NCBI GenBank assembly: GCA_025351005.1 | Contig: JANXWS010000005.1 | Coordinates: 1 to 49,664, forward strand | Origin: Pseudomonadota bacterium | GTDB taxonomy: Bacteria > Pseudomonadota > Gammaproteobacteria > Steroidobacterales > Steroidobacteraceae | Length of the DNA stretch: 49,664 nt | Reading direction: 5' to 3' | Shown: positions 34,877-43,531 of the stretch, piece after piece | Layout of the letters: every line of letters begins with the position of its first letter | How positions within the stretch are numbered: the first letter of the stretch is position 1 | The notes under the pieces: generated by a model | The model's database searches: none | Told to the model about the DNA's origin: nothing | The model's input: the letters and a program-made list of their open reading frames with translations, nothing else | Translations under genes and position numbers: made by a program

Positions 34877-35533
34877 ATGTCGTTCATCCTCGATGCGTTG
34901 CGGAAGTCTGAGCACGAGCGTGAGCGGCGCTCCGTGCCGGGTCTGGTCGGCGTGCAGCGCGCACAGGCGCCGCGCTCGCGGCTGCCGTGGGCGCTGGCCG
35001 CGGTCGCGCTGCTGCTGGCCGTCAACGTGGCGGTGCTGCTCTACGTGATACGGCCCCCGGCGGCAGTCCCCGCAGCCACGATCGCTACGGCACCAGCTCG
35101 CGCGAGCAGCGAGGCGACGGTAGCGGCGCTCGCGGCGGTCCCGCGGCCGGCGCCGTCGCCGCCGCCGCTGGTGCGGCCGCTCGCGAGCGAGGTCGCGAGC
35201 GCGGACCCTGCGTCTGACGTGCCCGAGCCGGCGCTCGCGGGCGCCGCGCCAGCCCTGCCCGCGCCACGCCCGCCGGCGCCGCTCCCGGCCGACGCCGATG
35301 CGGGGCTGCAGACGGTCCGCGAGCTGCCGACGGCGGTCGCCGCCGCCCTGCCGGCGCTGCACCTCGACCTGCACGTCTGGAGCAGCGACCGGGCGCAGCG
35401 CTTCGTCATCGTCAACGGCGAGCGCCTGCGCGAGGGCGCGCAGGTCCAGGAAGGGCTCTCGCTCGTGGCGATCACGCCGCGCGGCGCGGTCCTCGACTTC
35501 CGGGGCAGACGCTTCCTGCTCACGCGGGAATGA
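34877..35533 (+). CDS. gspB: General secretion pathway protein GspB
   Basis: This is the partner of ExeA, an inner-membrane protein with a periplasmic C-terminal domain. The 218-residue protein starts MSFILDALRKSEHERERRS, the standard GspB beginning, and has one helix at about 37-57, a long Ala/Pro-rich linker and a C-terminal domain (LHLDLHVWSSDRAQRFVIVN, then NGERLREGAQVQEGLSLVAI), typical of the GspB/T2SSB family. The ATG follows the exeA stop directly, so the two are translated together. Confidence 0.92.
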   Translation: MSFILDALRKSEHERERRSVPGLVGVQRAQAPRSRLPWALAAVALLLAVNVAVLLYVIRPPAAVPAATIATAPARASSEATVAALAAVPRPAPSPPPLVRPLASEVASADPASDVPEPALAGAAPALPAPRPPAPLPADADAGLQTVRELPTAVAAALPALHLDLHVWSSDRAQRFVIVNGERLREGAQVQEGLSLVAITPRGAVLDFRGRRFLLTRE

Positions 35534-35591
35534 GCGCCGGCCGCCCGCCCGCGACCGGCCGCGGCACGACCGGGCACGCCGCAGGCTCGCG

Positions 35592-37439
35592 ATGCCGGCC
35601 GCGCTGATCCCGCAGCTCGACGCGCTCGAGCTCGGCCGCGCGCTGCGCGCCGGCATCCATCGCGTGCTGCAGTGCCAGGAGCATCTCGACCGTATCAACG
35701 TCTTCCCGGTACCGGACGGCGATACCGGCACCAACCTCTCGATCACGATGACCGCGATGCTGCTGGTGCTGAGGCGCCCGACGGTTGCGCACGCGGGCAA
35801 CCTCTTGACGCAGGTCGCGGATGCCGCACTCGATGGGGCGCGTGGCAACTCGGGCGCGATCATCGCGCAGTTCTTCCAGGGCGTCGGCGAGCGCGTCGGC
35901 CACCTCGCGGTGCTGGACGCGGCGCAGTTCGCGGACGCGGTCCAGGGCGGCGCGAGCTGCGCGCGCGAGGCGCTCGCCGATCCGCAGGACGGCACTATCC
36001 TGACGGTGGTCCAGGACGTCGCGACCGAGCTCGGCCGGCTGGCAGCCGCCGGGGTCGACGACTTCCGCACGCTGCTGCGGCGCGCGCTCGAGCGCGCCGA
36101 GCGCTCGCTCGAAGCGACCCGTGACCAGCTCGAGGTGCTGCACAGGGCGAACGTCGTCGATGCCGGCGCCGCCGGCTTCGTGACGCTGCTGCAGGGCGTC
36201 TCCGACTACCTCGACACCGGCCGCCTCGACGAGTCGGAAGTCGTGTTCGACAGCGCAAGCGGCGAGGCGGAGGCCGCCGGCGGCACGACCTGCCTCGAGC
36301 ACCGCTGGTGCACCGAGTGCCTGCTCACCGGCAGCGACGTCGACCGCCGCCGGCTGCGCGAGCGGCTCGCGGCCCTCGGCTCGAGCCTGGTGATCGCCGG
36401 CACGCAGCGCAAGGTGCGCGTGCACGTGCACGCGAACGACCCGGCCGAGGTGTTCCGCATCGCCGGCGAGTACGGCACGCTCAGCGGCCAGAAGGCCGAC
36501 GACATGCAGCGCCAGCAGGAATCGACGCTGCATGCCGCGCGCCGCGGCACGGCGATCGTCGTCGACTCGGCGGCGGACATCCCGGAGGAAGAGCTGGAAC
36601 GGCTCGACATCCACGTGGTGCCGGTGCGCGTGCATTTCGGCGAGCACAGTTACCTGGACAAGGTGAGCCTCGGGCCCGACGAGTTCTACCGGCTGCTGGC
36701 GACGAGTGCCGTGCAGCCGAAGACCTCGCAGCCGCCGGCGGGCGACTTCCGGCGCATGTTCGAGTTCCTGGCGTCGCACTATCGCACGGTCGTCTCGATC
36801 AACGTCACGGGGCACGTCAGCGGCACGCGCCAGGCGGCCGAGTCCGCGGCCAGCCGGGTCGCGGCGCGAGAGCGCGTCCGGGTGATCGATTCCGGCAACG
36901 CATCCAGCGGACAGGGACTGGTCGCGATGTACGCCGCCGAGTGCGCCGCCGCCGGCCAGGACATCGCCGAACTCGAGGCCTCGGTGCGGGCGATCCTGCC
37001 GCGGACCCGCACCTTCGGCTTCCTGGCGACGCTCGAGCACGGGGTGCGCGGCGGGCGCGTGCCGGCCTGGGCGCGCACCGCCGCGGACCTGCTGCGGCTG
37101 TCGCCGCTGCTCGCGACCTTCCCGGACGGCCGCCTCAGCATCGGCGGCGTGCTGCTCGGGCGCGCGAACCTGACCGCGAAGTTCGCGCGCTTCGTCGGCC
37201 GCCGGGTCGTGCCCGGGCACCGTTACCGGCTGCTGGTGAGCCACGGCAACGCGCCAGCCGAAGGCCAGGCGCTGCTCGATCACCTGACCAGCCGGCACGC
37301 CAACATCGAGCGCGCCTGGCTGGTGCCGTGCGGCGCGGCGCTGGGCGTGCACGGCGGCCCCGGGCTGCTGGTGGCGGCACTGCAGGAATACTCACCCCCG
37401 GTGCGGCCCGCGGGCGTGGCGCCGGCTGCCGGCACCTGA
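35592..37439 (+). CDS. FakA-FakB-like fusion (DAK2 kinase domain plus DegV fatty-acid-binding domain)
   Basis: This is a single 615-residue chain. Residues 1-200 form a DAK2 kinase domain with FPVPDGDTGTNLSITM (metal/ATP loop at about 38-53) and GARGNSGAIIAQFFQG. The middle region (about 230-310, with CTECLLTGSDVD and KVRVHVHANDPAEVF) is FakA-like. From about 315 on a DegV domain follows: IVVDSAADIPEEELERLDIH, PKTSQPPAGDF, INVTGHVSGTRQAAESAASR and VIDSGNASSGQGLVA. In Firmicutes these are separate proteins of the fatty acid kinase: FakA phosphorylates a fatty acid held by FakB. The fusion suggests a self-contained kinase. Enzyme activity is inferred. Confidence 0.88.
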   Translation: MPAALIPQLDALELGRALRAGIHRVLQCQEHLDRINVFPVPDGDTGTNLSITMTAMLLVLRRPTVAHAGNLLTQVADAALDGARGNSGAIIAQFFQGVGERVGHLAVLDAAQFADAVQGGASCAREALADPQDGTILTVVQDVATELGRLAAAGVDDFRTLLRRALERAERSLEATRDQLEVLHRANVVDAGAAGFVTLLQGVSDYLDTGRLDESEVVFDSASGEAEAAGGTTCLEHRWCTECLLTGSDVDRRRLRERLAALGSSLVIAGTQRKVRVHVHANDPAEVFRIAGEYGTLSGQKADDMQRQQESTLHAARRGTAIVVDSAADIPEEELERLDIHVVPVRVHFGEHSYLDKVSLGPDEFYRLLATSAVQPKTSQPPAGDFRRMFEFLASHYRTVVSINVTGHVSGTRQAAESAASRVAARERVRVIDSGNASSGQGLVAMYAAECAAAGQDIAELEASVRAILPRTRTFGFLATLEHGVRGGRVPAWARTAADLLRLSPLLATFPDGRLSIGGVLLGRANLTAKFARFVGRRVVPGHRYRLLVSHGNAPAEGQALLDHLTSRHANIERAWLVPCGAALGVHGGPGLLVAALQEYSPPVRPAGVAPAAGT

Positions 37440-37446
37440 GCGTACC

Positions 37447-37974
37447 GTGCGCGCGCAGGGCTTTCCGCCGATCGCCCGCGCCGACGCGCGCATCCTGATT
37501 CTCGGCTCGCTGCCCGGCCAGGAATCCCTGCGGCGTCGCGAGTACTACGCCCAGCCGCGCAACGCGTTCTGGCGCGTGATGGGCGCGCTCGCAGGCTTCG
37601 CCCCGGAGCTCTCCTATGCGGCGCGCAAGGCCGCACTGCTGCAGGGCGGAGTCGCGCTCTGGGACGTCTGCCGCTCCGCCGTGCGCGCGGGCAGCCTCGA
37701 CGCCTCGATCGTCGCCGGCAGCGTGGTCGCGAACGACTTCGCCGGCTTCTATGCGCATCACGGCGCGATCGCGCTCGTCTGCTTCAACGGCCGGACGGCC
37801 GCCGCGCTCTATCGACGGCACGTGTCTCGCACGCTCTCCGAGCAGCTGCGCGCGCTGCCCTGCTGCGAACTGCCGTCGACAAGCCCGGCCCACGCGGTGC
37901 TCAGCCTCGAGACCAAGCTGGAGCACTGGCGGGTGGCGCTGCAGCCGGTCGCCTCCCGGGCGGGGCGGCGCTGA
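37447..37974 (+). CDS. DNA-deoxyinosine glycosylase (UDG superfamily family 6)
   Basis: This is a base-excision repair enzyme of the uracil-DNA glycosylase fold that removes hypoxanthine from DNA. The 175-residue protein begins GFPPIARADARILILGSLPG and has EYYAQPRNAFWRVMGAL and the C-terminal block LPSTSPAHA, the HDG family signatures. Start GTG 37447; the frame begins 7 nt after the DAK2-DegV gene ends, so the two are likely co-transcribed. A Mug-type activity is a less likely alternative. Confidence 0.87.
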   Translation: MRAQGFPPIARADARILILGSLPGQESLRRREYYAQPRNAFWRVMGALAGFAPELSYAARKAALLQGGVALWDVCRSAVRAGSLDASIVAGSVVANDFAGFYAHHGAIALVCFNGRTAAALYRRHVSRTLSEQLRALPCCELPSTSPAHAVLSLETKLEHWRVALQPVASRAGRR

Positions 37975-38175
37975 GCGTCCGCGGATCGCCGCCGGCGTCG
38001 CCCCGGCCCTTCAAATCGACCGCAGAGGCGGCATACTGGGCGCCCTGCACAATGTTCTCGGCGGATCGGAGTCACGCGGGACAGCGAGCGGCGACGTCGG
38101 TTGGCCGCGTAGCCACCGCACGATCCGGCGTAGCATTTGACGGCCGCGCCGCGGCACCCACAGGAGCAGCAGTCC

Positions 38176-39189
38176 GTGCCTACCGATGCCCCGCCCGCGA
38201 CCATGCGCTACGTCGCCGCGACCGCGCCCGGCGGTCCCGATGTGCTCGCGCTCGCGAGCGGGCCGGTGCCGGAGCCGCGCCCGCACGAGGTCCTGATCCG
38301 GGTCGAGGCCGCCGGTGTCAATCGGCCCGACGTGCTGCAGCGGGAGGGCCGTTATCCGCCGCCCGCGGATGCGAGCCCGATCATCGGGCTCGAGGTCGCG
38401 GGCGAAGTGGTGCTGGCCGGCAGCGAGGTCATGCAGTTCCACGCCGGCGACCGCGTCACGGCATTGACCAATGGTGGCGGCTACGCCGAGTACTGCGTGG
38501 CGCCCGCCGTGCAGTGCCTCGCCTGGCCGACCGGTTTCGACGCGGTCAACGCGGCGGCGCTGCCGGAGACCTATTTCACGGTGTGGGCCAACCTGTTCCA
38601 GATCGGCCGGCTGGCCCGCGGCGAGTCGGTGCTGGTGCACGGCGGCACCAGCGGCATCGGCGTGACCGCGATCCAGCTCGCGCGCGAGTTCGGCGCGCGT
38701 GTCTACGCGACTGCGGGCAGCGACGACAAGTGCGCGGCCTGCGTGGGCCTCGGCGCCGACGCCGCCATCAACTACCGCTCGAGCGACTTCGCCGAGCGGT
38801 TGCTCGAATTCACCGGCGGTGCCGGCGTCAACGTCGTGCTCGACATCGTCGGGGCGACCTACTTCGAACGTAATCTGCGGTGCCTCGCGATGGACGGCCG
38901 GCTGGTGCAGGTCGCGGTGATGCACGGCGCCAAAGTCGAGCGCTTCGACCTCGGCAGGCTGATGCAGCGCCGGCTGCTGATCACCGGCTCGACGATGCGG
39001 CCGCGCACCACCGGCGAGAAGGGCGCGATCGCGCAGGCGTTACGGGAGCGGGTCTGGCCGGTGCTGAGCAGCGGGCGCTGCACGCCGCGGATCTACGCGA
39101 CTTTTCCGCTCGCCGACGCGGCCGCCGCGCACCGGCTGATGGAGTCGAGCGTGCACGTCGGCAAGATCATGCTGAAGGTGCCCGGCTGA
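38176..39189 (+). CDS. NAD(P)H quinone oxidoreductase, zinc-free MDR family (PIG3-like)
   Basis: This is a 337-residue medium-chain reductase without the structural zinc site. The N-terminal domain has VEAAGVNRPDVLQREGRYPP, and the nucleotide-binding loop is VLVHGGTSGIGVTAIQLARE. The C-terminal part (RNLRCLAMDGRLVQVAVMHG; ITGSTMRPRT) is typical of PIG3/QorA2-type quinone reductases. GTG 38176 is preferred over ATG 38203 because AGGAG lies 9 nt upstream. The 201-bp gap before it has no gene; a TTGACG at about 38139-38144 lacks a matching -10. Confidence 0.88.
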   Translation: MPTDAPPATMRYVAATAPGGPDVLALASGPVPEPRPHEVLIRVEAAGVNRPDVLQREGRYPPPADASPIIGLEVAGEVVLAGSEVMQFHAGDRVTALTNGGGYAEYCVAPAVQCLAWPTGFDAVNAAALPETYFTVWANLFQIGRLARGESVLVHGGTSGIGVTAIQLAREFGARVYATAGSDDKCAACVGLGADAAINYRSSDFAERLLEFTGGAGVNVVLDIVGATYFERNLRCLAMDGRLVQVAVMHGAKVERFDLGRLMQRRLLITGSTMRPRTTGEKGAIAQALRERVWPVLSSGRCTPRIYATFPLADAAAAHRLMESSVHVGKIMLKVPG

Positions 39190-39204
39190 CGGGCGAGCGC
39201 AGGC

Positions 39205-39696
39205 TCAGTCGGTCGCTGGCGGCGACTGCAGCGCGTCGAGCGCCGCCCGGTCGAGCCGGTATACGGTCCAGTCGTTGACCGGCCTGGCGCCGAGCGATTC
39301 GTAGAACCCCACCGCGCGGCGGTTCCAGTTCAGCACCGACCACTCCATCCGGCCGCAACCGCGGCTGCTGGCGACCGCCGCCAGGTGCAACAGCAGGGCG
39401 CGACCGACGCCCTGGCCGCGGAATGCCGGCCGGACGTAGAGGTCCTCCAGGTACAGGCCTGCGCGGCCGAGGAACGTCGAGTAGTTGTGGAAGTACAGTG
39501 CGAAGCCCGCCACCTCGCCGTCGACGCGGGCCAGCAGCGTCTCGGCGTACGGCCGCGGCCCGAACAGCGACTCCCGCAGGCTGGCCTCGGTGACCACCAC
39601 CTCGTGGGCGAGGCGCTCGAAGTCGGCGAGCTCGCCGATCAGCGTCAGCAGCATCGGGACGTCGGCCGGTGTCGCGGCTTCGAGCGCGAGTCGCAA
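39205..39696 (-). CDS. GNAT N-acetyltransferase, diamine-acetyltransferase-like
   Basis: This 163-residue GNAT resembles spermidine/diamine N-acetyltransferases: ADVPMLLTLIGELADFERLA near the start, ALYFHNYSTFLGRAGLYLED, then the acetyl-CoA loop VRPAFRGQGVGRALLLHLA, followed by MEWSVLNWNRRAVGFYESLG. TTG 39696 is the start, with GGAG 9 nt before it; there is no ATG in frame nearby. The substrate could be a polyamine or another amine. It is divergent from the next gene and convergent with the oxidoreductase. Confidence 0.85.
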   Translation of the reverse strand: MRLALEAATPADVPMLLTLIGELADFERLAHEVVVTEASLRESLFGPRPYAETLLARVDGEVAGFALYFHNYSTFLGRAGLYLEDLYVRPAFRGQGVGRALLLHLAAVASSRGCGRMEWSVLNWNRRAVGFYESLGARPVNDWTVYRLDRAALDALQSPPATD

Positions 39697-39762
39697 GGCG
39701 GTGAACTCCGTGGCACGGTGCGCGCCGGGAGCGGATGGTACTCGAATTCCCCGGCACGCAAC

Positions 39763-39790
39763 TTGACGACGGCGGCACGGATGACATAGT
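39763..39790 (+). promoter_or_regulatory. Promoter of exported protein gene
   Basis: TTGACG (39763-39768), a 16-nt spacer and CATAGT (39785-39790) precede the gene at 39823 by 32 nt, in the gap between divergent genes. Confidence 0.5.
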
Positions 39791-39822
39791 CAGGACACCG
39801 CCGTCATGCCCGGTTCCGCGCC

Positions 39823-40728
39823 GTGCCGAATCGCCTCCGTGCCACGCTGCTGCTCTCGCTGGTCGCCACCGCGGCCGGCGCCGGGCCGGTCAGCGGCCGG
39901 CTCGGCACGCCGACCGACGTCGTACCGGCGCTGACGGTCTACGCCTGGTCGCTGACGGGCGCCCGCCTGCATTCGCTGACGACCGAGGCCGGCCAGACGG
40001 CGTACACGCTCGAGCTGCCGCCCGGACGCTACTGGCTGTTCGCGATGCCCGCCGATCCGGGCGCGCCGCTGCTGTACGGCGCGCACACGGACTTCTCCGC
40101 GTGTGCGCACGCCCGCGCGCCCGGCAGCGCCGAGTGCCAGGGGCACGCGCTCCGGGCAGTGACACTCGAGCGAGGGCGCCTCGATGGAGTCGACCTGACC
40201 GACTGGCGTCTCGACGATGCCTCGACCCGCGAGCTCGACCGGATCCTCGGCCGGCCGGCCGGTGGCATCGCGGACGAGGAACAGCTCGCGGCACCGAAGT
40301 TCTCCGAGTACCCGGCGGCGGCGTTCACGGGAGCGCGCGCCGCGACGCTGGTCGCCATCGACGAGCTGCGGCTCGGGCGCGACCGCGAGCTGCTCGCCAC
40401 CGCGCTCGCGAGCCCGGTGAATTTCGCCGGCCGGATGGTGCTGGTGCGGCTCGGCTGCGGCACCGGCTGCGAATCGGTCGCAATGATCGACGTTGCGACG
40501 GGCCGCGTGGCCTACCCGCCGACGCTGGCGACGCTGCCGCCGAGTACCCCGTGCAGCACGCGGGGCGCGCTCCTGTTCAGGCGCGACAGCCGGCTCGTGA
40601 CCGTGACCGGGCGGGACCGCGCCGAGCTCGTGACGCGCTACTACGTCTGGGATGCCGACAGCGGCGTGCTGCGGCTCGTCGCCTCGCTCGCAAGCGCCCT
40701 CGAGGAGCGCTGCGCGGCGCCCGGCTGA
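39823..40728 (+). CDS. Exported protein of unknown function
   Basis: This 301-residue protein has a Sec signal peptide (LRATLLLSLVATAAGA, cleavage near residue 20). The N-terminal half has a carboxypeptidase-regulatory-like beta pattern (LTVYAWSLTGARLHSLTTEA; YTLELPPGRYWLFAMP). The C-terminal third contains NFAGRMVLVRLGCGTGCESV followed by AMIDVATGRV; this double-Cys pattern recurs in small uncharacterised periplasmic proteins. The domain combination suggests a cell-envelope role, but no function is known. GTG 39823 is the start. Confidence 0.78.
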   Translation: MPNRLRATLLLSLVATAAGAGPVSGRLGTPTDVVPALTVYAWSLTGARLHSLTTEAGQTAYTLELPPGRYWLFAMPADPGAPLLYGAHTDFSACAHARAPGSAECQGHALRAVTLERGRLDGVDLTDWRLDDASTRELDRILGRPAGGIADEEQLAAPKFSEYPAAAFTGARAATLVAIDELRLGRDRELLATALASPVNFAGRMVLVRLGCGTGCESVAMIDVATGRVAYPPTLATLPPSTPCSTRGALLFRRDSRLVTVTGRDRAELVTRYYVWDADSGVLRLVASLASALEERCAAPG

Positions 40729-40744
40729 CGACCGGCCGCCCGCG

Positions 40745-41299
40745 TCAGCGACCCGGCGCCGTGGCCGAGCGCTCGTCGCGCGCCGCACTCGCGAGCTCGG
40801 CGGCCCGCGCCCTGATCGCGGCGCTCTCCTCCGGTTCTAGGCGGACCTCGCCGTAGTGCTCGAGCCGCACCGCTCGCAGCACCTGTCCGTCCCGGAACTC
40901 GACCACGACGCTCGCCCGCGGCGCGGCGCCGCTTGGGCCGCCCGCGACCGCCGCCGGCTGCTCACCGGCGAAGTAGAAGAACTTGCCGCGCTCGAAGTAG
41001 TAGCGGTTCGGCTCCGCGCCATCGCGGCCGTCGGGCCGCTCCTCGATCAGGCGCAGCTCCGGACCGGCGAACCAGGCTTGCCAGGGAGTGACCGGGCCGA
41101 GCCGGTCGTTGCGGCCGGCGACCGGTGCGAGGCCGGGGAGCGAGGCAAGGATCTGCGCAGCGCGCGCGCGACCGTCGATGGCCGCGGGAGCCTGAGACGG
41201 TGCGGCCGGGGTAGCCGGCGGCTGTTGCCCGCTGCACCCGCTCGCCGCGGCGAGCACCAGCAGTCCCGCCGCCACTCGCTTCACGCCCGCCGCTCCCAT
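40745..41299 (-). CDS. Lipoprotein of unknown function
   Basis: This 184-residue lipoprotein has a positively charged start, a hydrophobic segment and the lipobox AASGC with Cys22, followed by a Pro/Ala/Gln linker. The mature domain contains RYYFERGKFFYFAGEQP and VVVEFRDGQVLRAVRLEHYG, a beta-rich pattern, and ends in an Ala/Arg helix. I recognise no family. Its 3' end faces the exported protein gene, 16 nt away; it is divergent from the DUF502 gene. Confidence 0.78.
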   Translation of the reverse strand: MGAAGVKRVAAGLLVLAAASGCSGQQPPATPAAPSQAPAAIDGRARAAQILASLPGLAPVAGRNDRLGPVTPWQAWFAGPELRLIEERPDGRDGAEPNRYYFERGKFFYFAGEQPAAVAGGPSGAAPRASVVVEFRDGQVLRAVRLEHYGEVRLEPEESAAIRARAAELASAARDERSATAPGR

Positions 41300-41354
41300 C
41301 CAGGTCGCCGCATGTCAAACTAGCACTCGCCCCGCTGACTGTCGCCACCCGCGC

Positions 41355-41972
41355 ATGCGCTACCTCACCAACATCCTGATGAAGGGCCTGGCGGCCGTGC
41401 TGCCGATCGGGCTGACGCTCTACTGTGTCTGGTGGCTGGCGCGCACCGCCGAGTCGCTGATGCACGGCATCATCACCGTGCTGGTGCCACCCGAGCACTA
41501 CCGCCCGGGCATGGGCATCCTCGCCGGGCTGCTGCTGCTGTTCGCGGTCGGCTCGGTCGTCAACGCCTACATCGTGCGACGCGCGATCGCGTACTGGGAG
41601 GATGTCCTCGGCCGGATCCCGCTCGTCAAGACCGTTTACGGCGCGGTCCGCGACATCACGCGCCTGCTGCCATCGGGCCAGGCGAAGAGCGACCTGCAGA
41701 GCGTCGTCGTCTACCGGGTGGGCGACGCTCGCCTGCTCGGCTTCGTGACCCGCGACGACCTACCGGAGTTCAAGAAGCAGGCCGGCGGCGTCGAGCTCGT
41801 CGCTGTGTACTTTCCGCTGAGCTACATGCTCGGCGGCGTGACGCTGTACCTGCCGAGGAGCTCGGTCGAGCGGCTAGACATGACGGTCGAGGCGGCGATG
41901 CGGCTCGCGATCACCGGCGGCATGGCGACGTCGGGGCCGCATCCCGAGCGAGCGGACCGCGAGCCGCACTGA
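41355..41972 (+). CDS. DUF502 membrane protein
   Basis: This 205-residue protein has two membrane helices (about 8-28, TNILMKGLAAVLPIGLTLYC, and about 55-75, MGILAGLLLLFAVGSVVNAY), then the conserved DUF502 parts ILGRIPLVKTVYGAVRDITRL-like (here LGRIPLVKTVYGAVRDITRL), GFVTRDDL and VYFPLSYMLGGVTLYLPRSS. It is a widespread envelope protein family without a proven role. The 160 bp that follow to the next gene are GC-rich and hold no gene. Confidence 0.9.
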   Translation: MRYLTNILMKGLAAVLPIGLTLYCVWWLARTAESLMHGIITVLVPPEHYRPGMGILAGLLLLFAVGSVVNAYIVRRAIAYWEDVLGRIPLVKTVYGAVRDITRLLPSGQAKSDLQSVVVYRVGDARLLGFVTRDDLPEFKKQAGGVELVAVYFPLSYMLGGVTLYLPRSSVERLDMTVEAAMRLAITGGMATSGPHPERADREPH

Positions 41973-42132
41973 GCTCCGGCGCGGCCGGCCTTGCCCCGGG
42001 ACGGCCGAGGGCCGTGCCCGAGGGGGAGCGGCGGCTCGCTGGCCCGTCCGCGGCACGCCGTTCCCGATCCCGCCCCGGGGGCCGGCGGGCTCGTCGAAAG
42101 CGCAGGTGAGCCGGCCGCGAACGGCCAGCAGC

Positions 42133-42588
42133 TCAGGCGGTCGCTGCGCGCGGCCGGTGCTGGCGGTACGCCACCTCAACGTGGCGGATGCCGGAAGTCC
42201 GGCGCGCGACCTGGCGGATCTGCTGCAGCAGGCGCTGCAGCACGCGCTCGCCGCCGTAGCGGCCACCGAAGGCGTAGTCGTCGGCGACGCCGACGTGCAG
42301 TACCGTGATCCGCTCGAAGCTGTCGCGCACGTAGACGATCACGCCGACCGGGCGCGAACGGCCGTCCTCCTCGTGCACCGCATACAGGGTCTGCACTTCC
42401 GGGATGCCCGCGACCTGGACGCGCAGCCAACCGTTGTCATCAATCAGTTCCGGTATCCCGTAGCGCTCGATAGTCGCTTCGATCTCCTGCCGCATCCGGT
42501 GCTGGCCCGCATTGAAGAACAACAGCGCTTCGAGCTGGCCTCGCATCGTGGCTGGTAAACGTGACCTAAGTACGATCTTGTACGCCAT
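42133..42588 (-). CDS. Conserved-looking protein of unknown function
   Basis: This 151-residue protein runs from MAYKIVLRSRLPATMRGQLE to YRQHRPRAATA. A beta-rich middle (LRVQVAGIPEVQTLYAVHEE; VGVIVYVRDSFERITVLHVG) is followed by a C-terminal helix with RYGGERVLQRLLQQIRQVAR, loosely like the end of an acetyltransferase fold, but no acetyl-CoA loop is visible. Codons in the first third are less GC-biased than those of the neighbours, which may point to later acquisition or different selection. ATG 42588 is chosen over TTG 42597. Confidence 0.65.
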   Translation of the reverse strand: MAYKIVLRSRLPATMRGQLEALLFFNAGQHRMRQEIEATIERYGIPELIDDNGWLRVQVAGIPEVQTLYAVHEEDGRSRPVGVIVYVRDSFERITVLHVGVADDYAFGGRYGGERVLQRLLQQIRQVARRTSGIRHVEVAYRQHRPRAATA

Positions 42589-42922
42589 CCGGTCCAACCC
42601 CCGTCGGCTGAGTTTTATTGGTGTCTCTCGCCGCGGCGAAGGTCCGCCTGGCGCTGTCCCCGTCGCTCGGCATCCTGCACTGATCCCCGGCCGCTGTCGA
42701 GCGGGAAGCGACGCCTGCTGTTCTAAAAACGACTGCTAATCAACGAGTTAGGTGACGCTGGCGTACAACAGGAAGCACCTCCCGGCGGCTCGCTGGAACG
42801 CCGCAACCCCTCGGCTCAGCTCGATTTTTGACCGCCCGCAGGGACTGGGGCGGAGGCCTCGCCGCTGTCTCCGGACCGCAACGTCCCGGGGCCCGGGACC
42901 GCGCGACGGGAGGCCCCCGGGC
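42589..42922. other. 334-bp gap without a gene
   Basis: The right part is GC-rich and contains a 7-bp stem GTCCCGG/CCGGGAC (around 42883-42899) past the GST stop codon, but no T-run follows on the minus strand. The left part (42598-42770) is noticeably AT-richer and holds the likely promoter area of the minus-strand gene ending at 42588. Frames that are open here lack the usual codon pattern. Confidence 0.5.
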
Positions 42923-43531
42923 TTATCCCGGCCGCTCGGTCGCGTGCGCCGCCCGCACCGCCGGGCGCTCCCGGATGCGGGCGTGATAGGCCGCGAGCGC
43001 GGGCCACGTCGTGAGCTCGATCCCGACCTTGCCGGTCCAGCTGAGCACCGTGTACAGGTAGGCGTCCGCGACCGTGAACCGGTCGCCCAGCAGGTACTCC
43101 CGCCCCCGGCACGCCGCCTCGACGTAGTCGAAGCGTCGCGCGATCGCGGCCCGCGCGGCCGCCTTCGCAGGCTCCGGCGCCGAGCGGTCGAACAGCGGCC
43201 CGAAGAGCTTGTGGATCTCCGAATTGATGAACCCGAGCCACTCCTGCAGCCGGTAGCGCTCGAGCGTGCCGTTCGCGGGCGCGAGCCCGGCGGCGGGGTT
43301 CAGATCGGCCAGGTACTGGAGGATCGCCGGGCCCTCCGTCAGCACCCCTCCGCCATCGTCGAGCTCGAGCGCCGGTACGTAGCCCTTCGGGTTGATCGCG
43401 TGGTAGTCGGCGCCCGCCCGGGTGGTCTTGCGGGCGAGACTGACCGCGACGGCTTCGAACGGCAGGCCGAGTTCGCGCAGCGCGATGTGGGACGCGAGCG
43501 AACAGGCGCCCGGCGCGTAGTAGAGCTTCAC
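42923..43531 (-). CDS. Beta-class glutathione S-transferase
   Basis: This 202-residue enzyme conjugates glutathione. The N-terminal thioredoxin-like domain starts VKLYYAPGACSLASHIALRE, with Cys11 at the beta-class active-site position. Residues INPKGYVPALELDDGGGVLT carry the cis-Pro and glutathione-binding loop, with TEGPAILQYLADL after it. The helical C-terminal domain includes LLGDRFTVADAYLYTVLSW. GTG 43531 overlaps the stop of the upstream oligopeptidase gene (GTGA), which fixes the start and implies coupling. Confidence 0.92.
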   Translation of the reverse strand: MKLYYAPGACSLASHIALRELGLPFEAVAVSLARKTTRAGADYHAINPKGYVPALELDDGGGVLTEGPAILQYLADLNPAAGLAPANGTLERYRLQEWLGFINSEIHKLFGPLFDRSAPEPAKAAARAAIARRFDYVEAACRGREYLLGDRFTVADAYLYTVLSWTGKVGIELTTWPALAAYHARIRERPAVRAAHATERPG

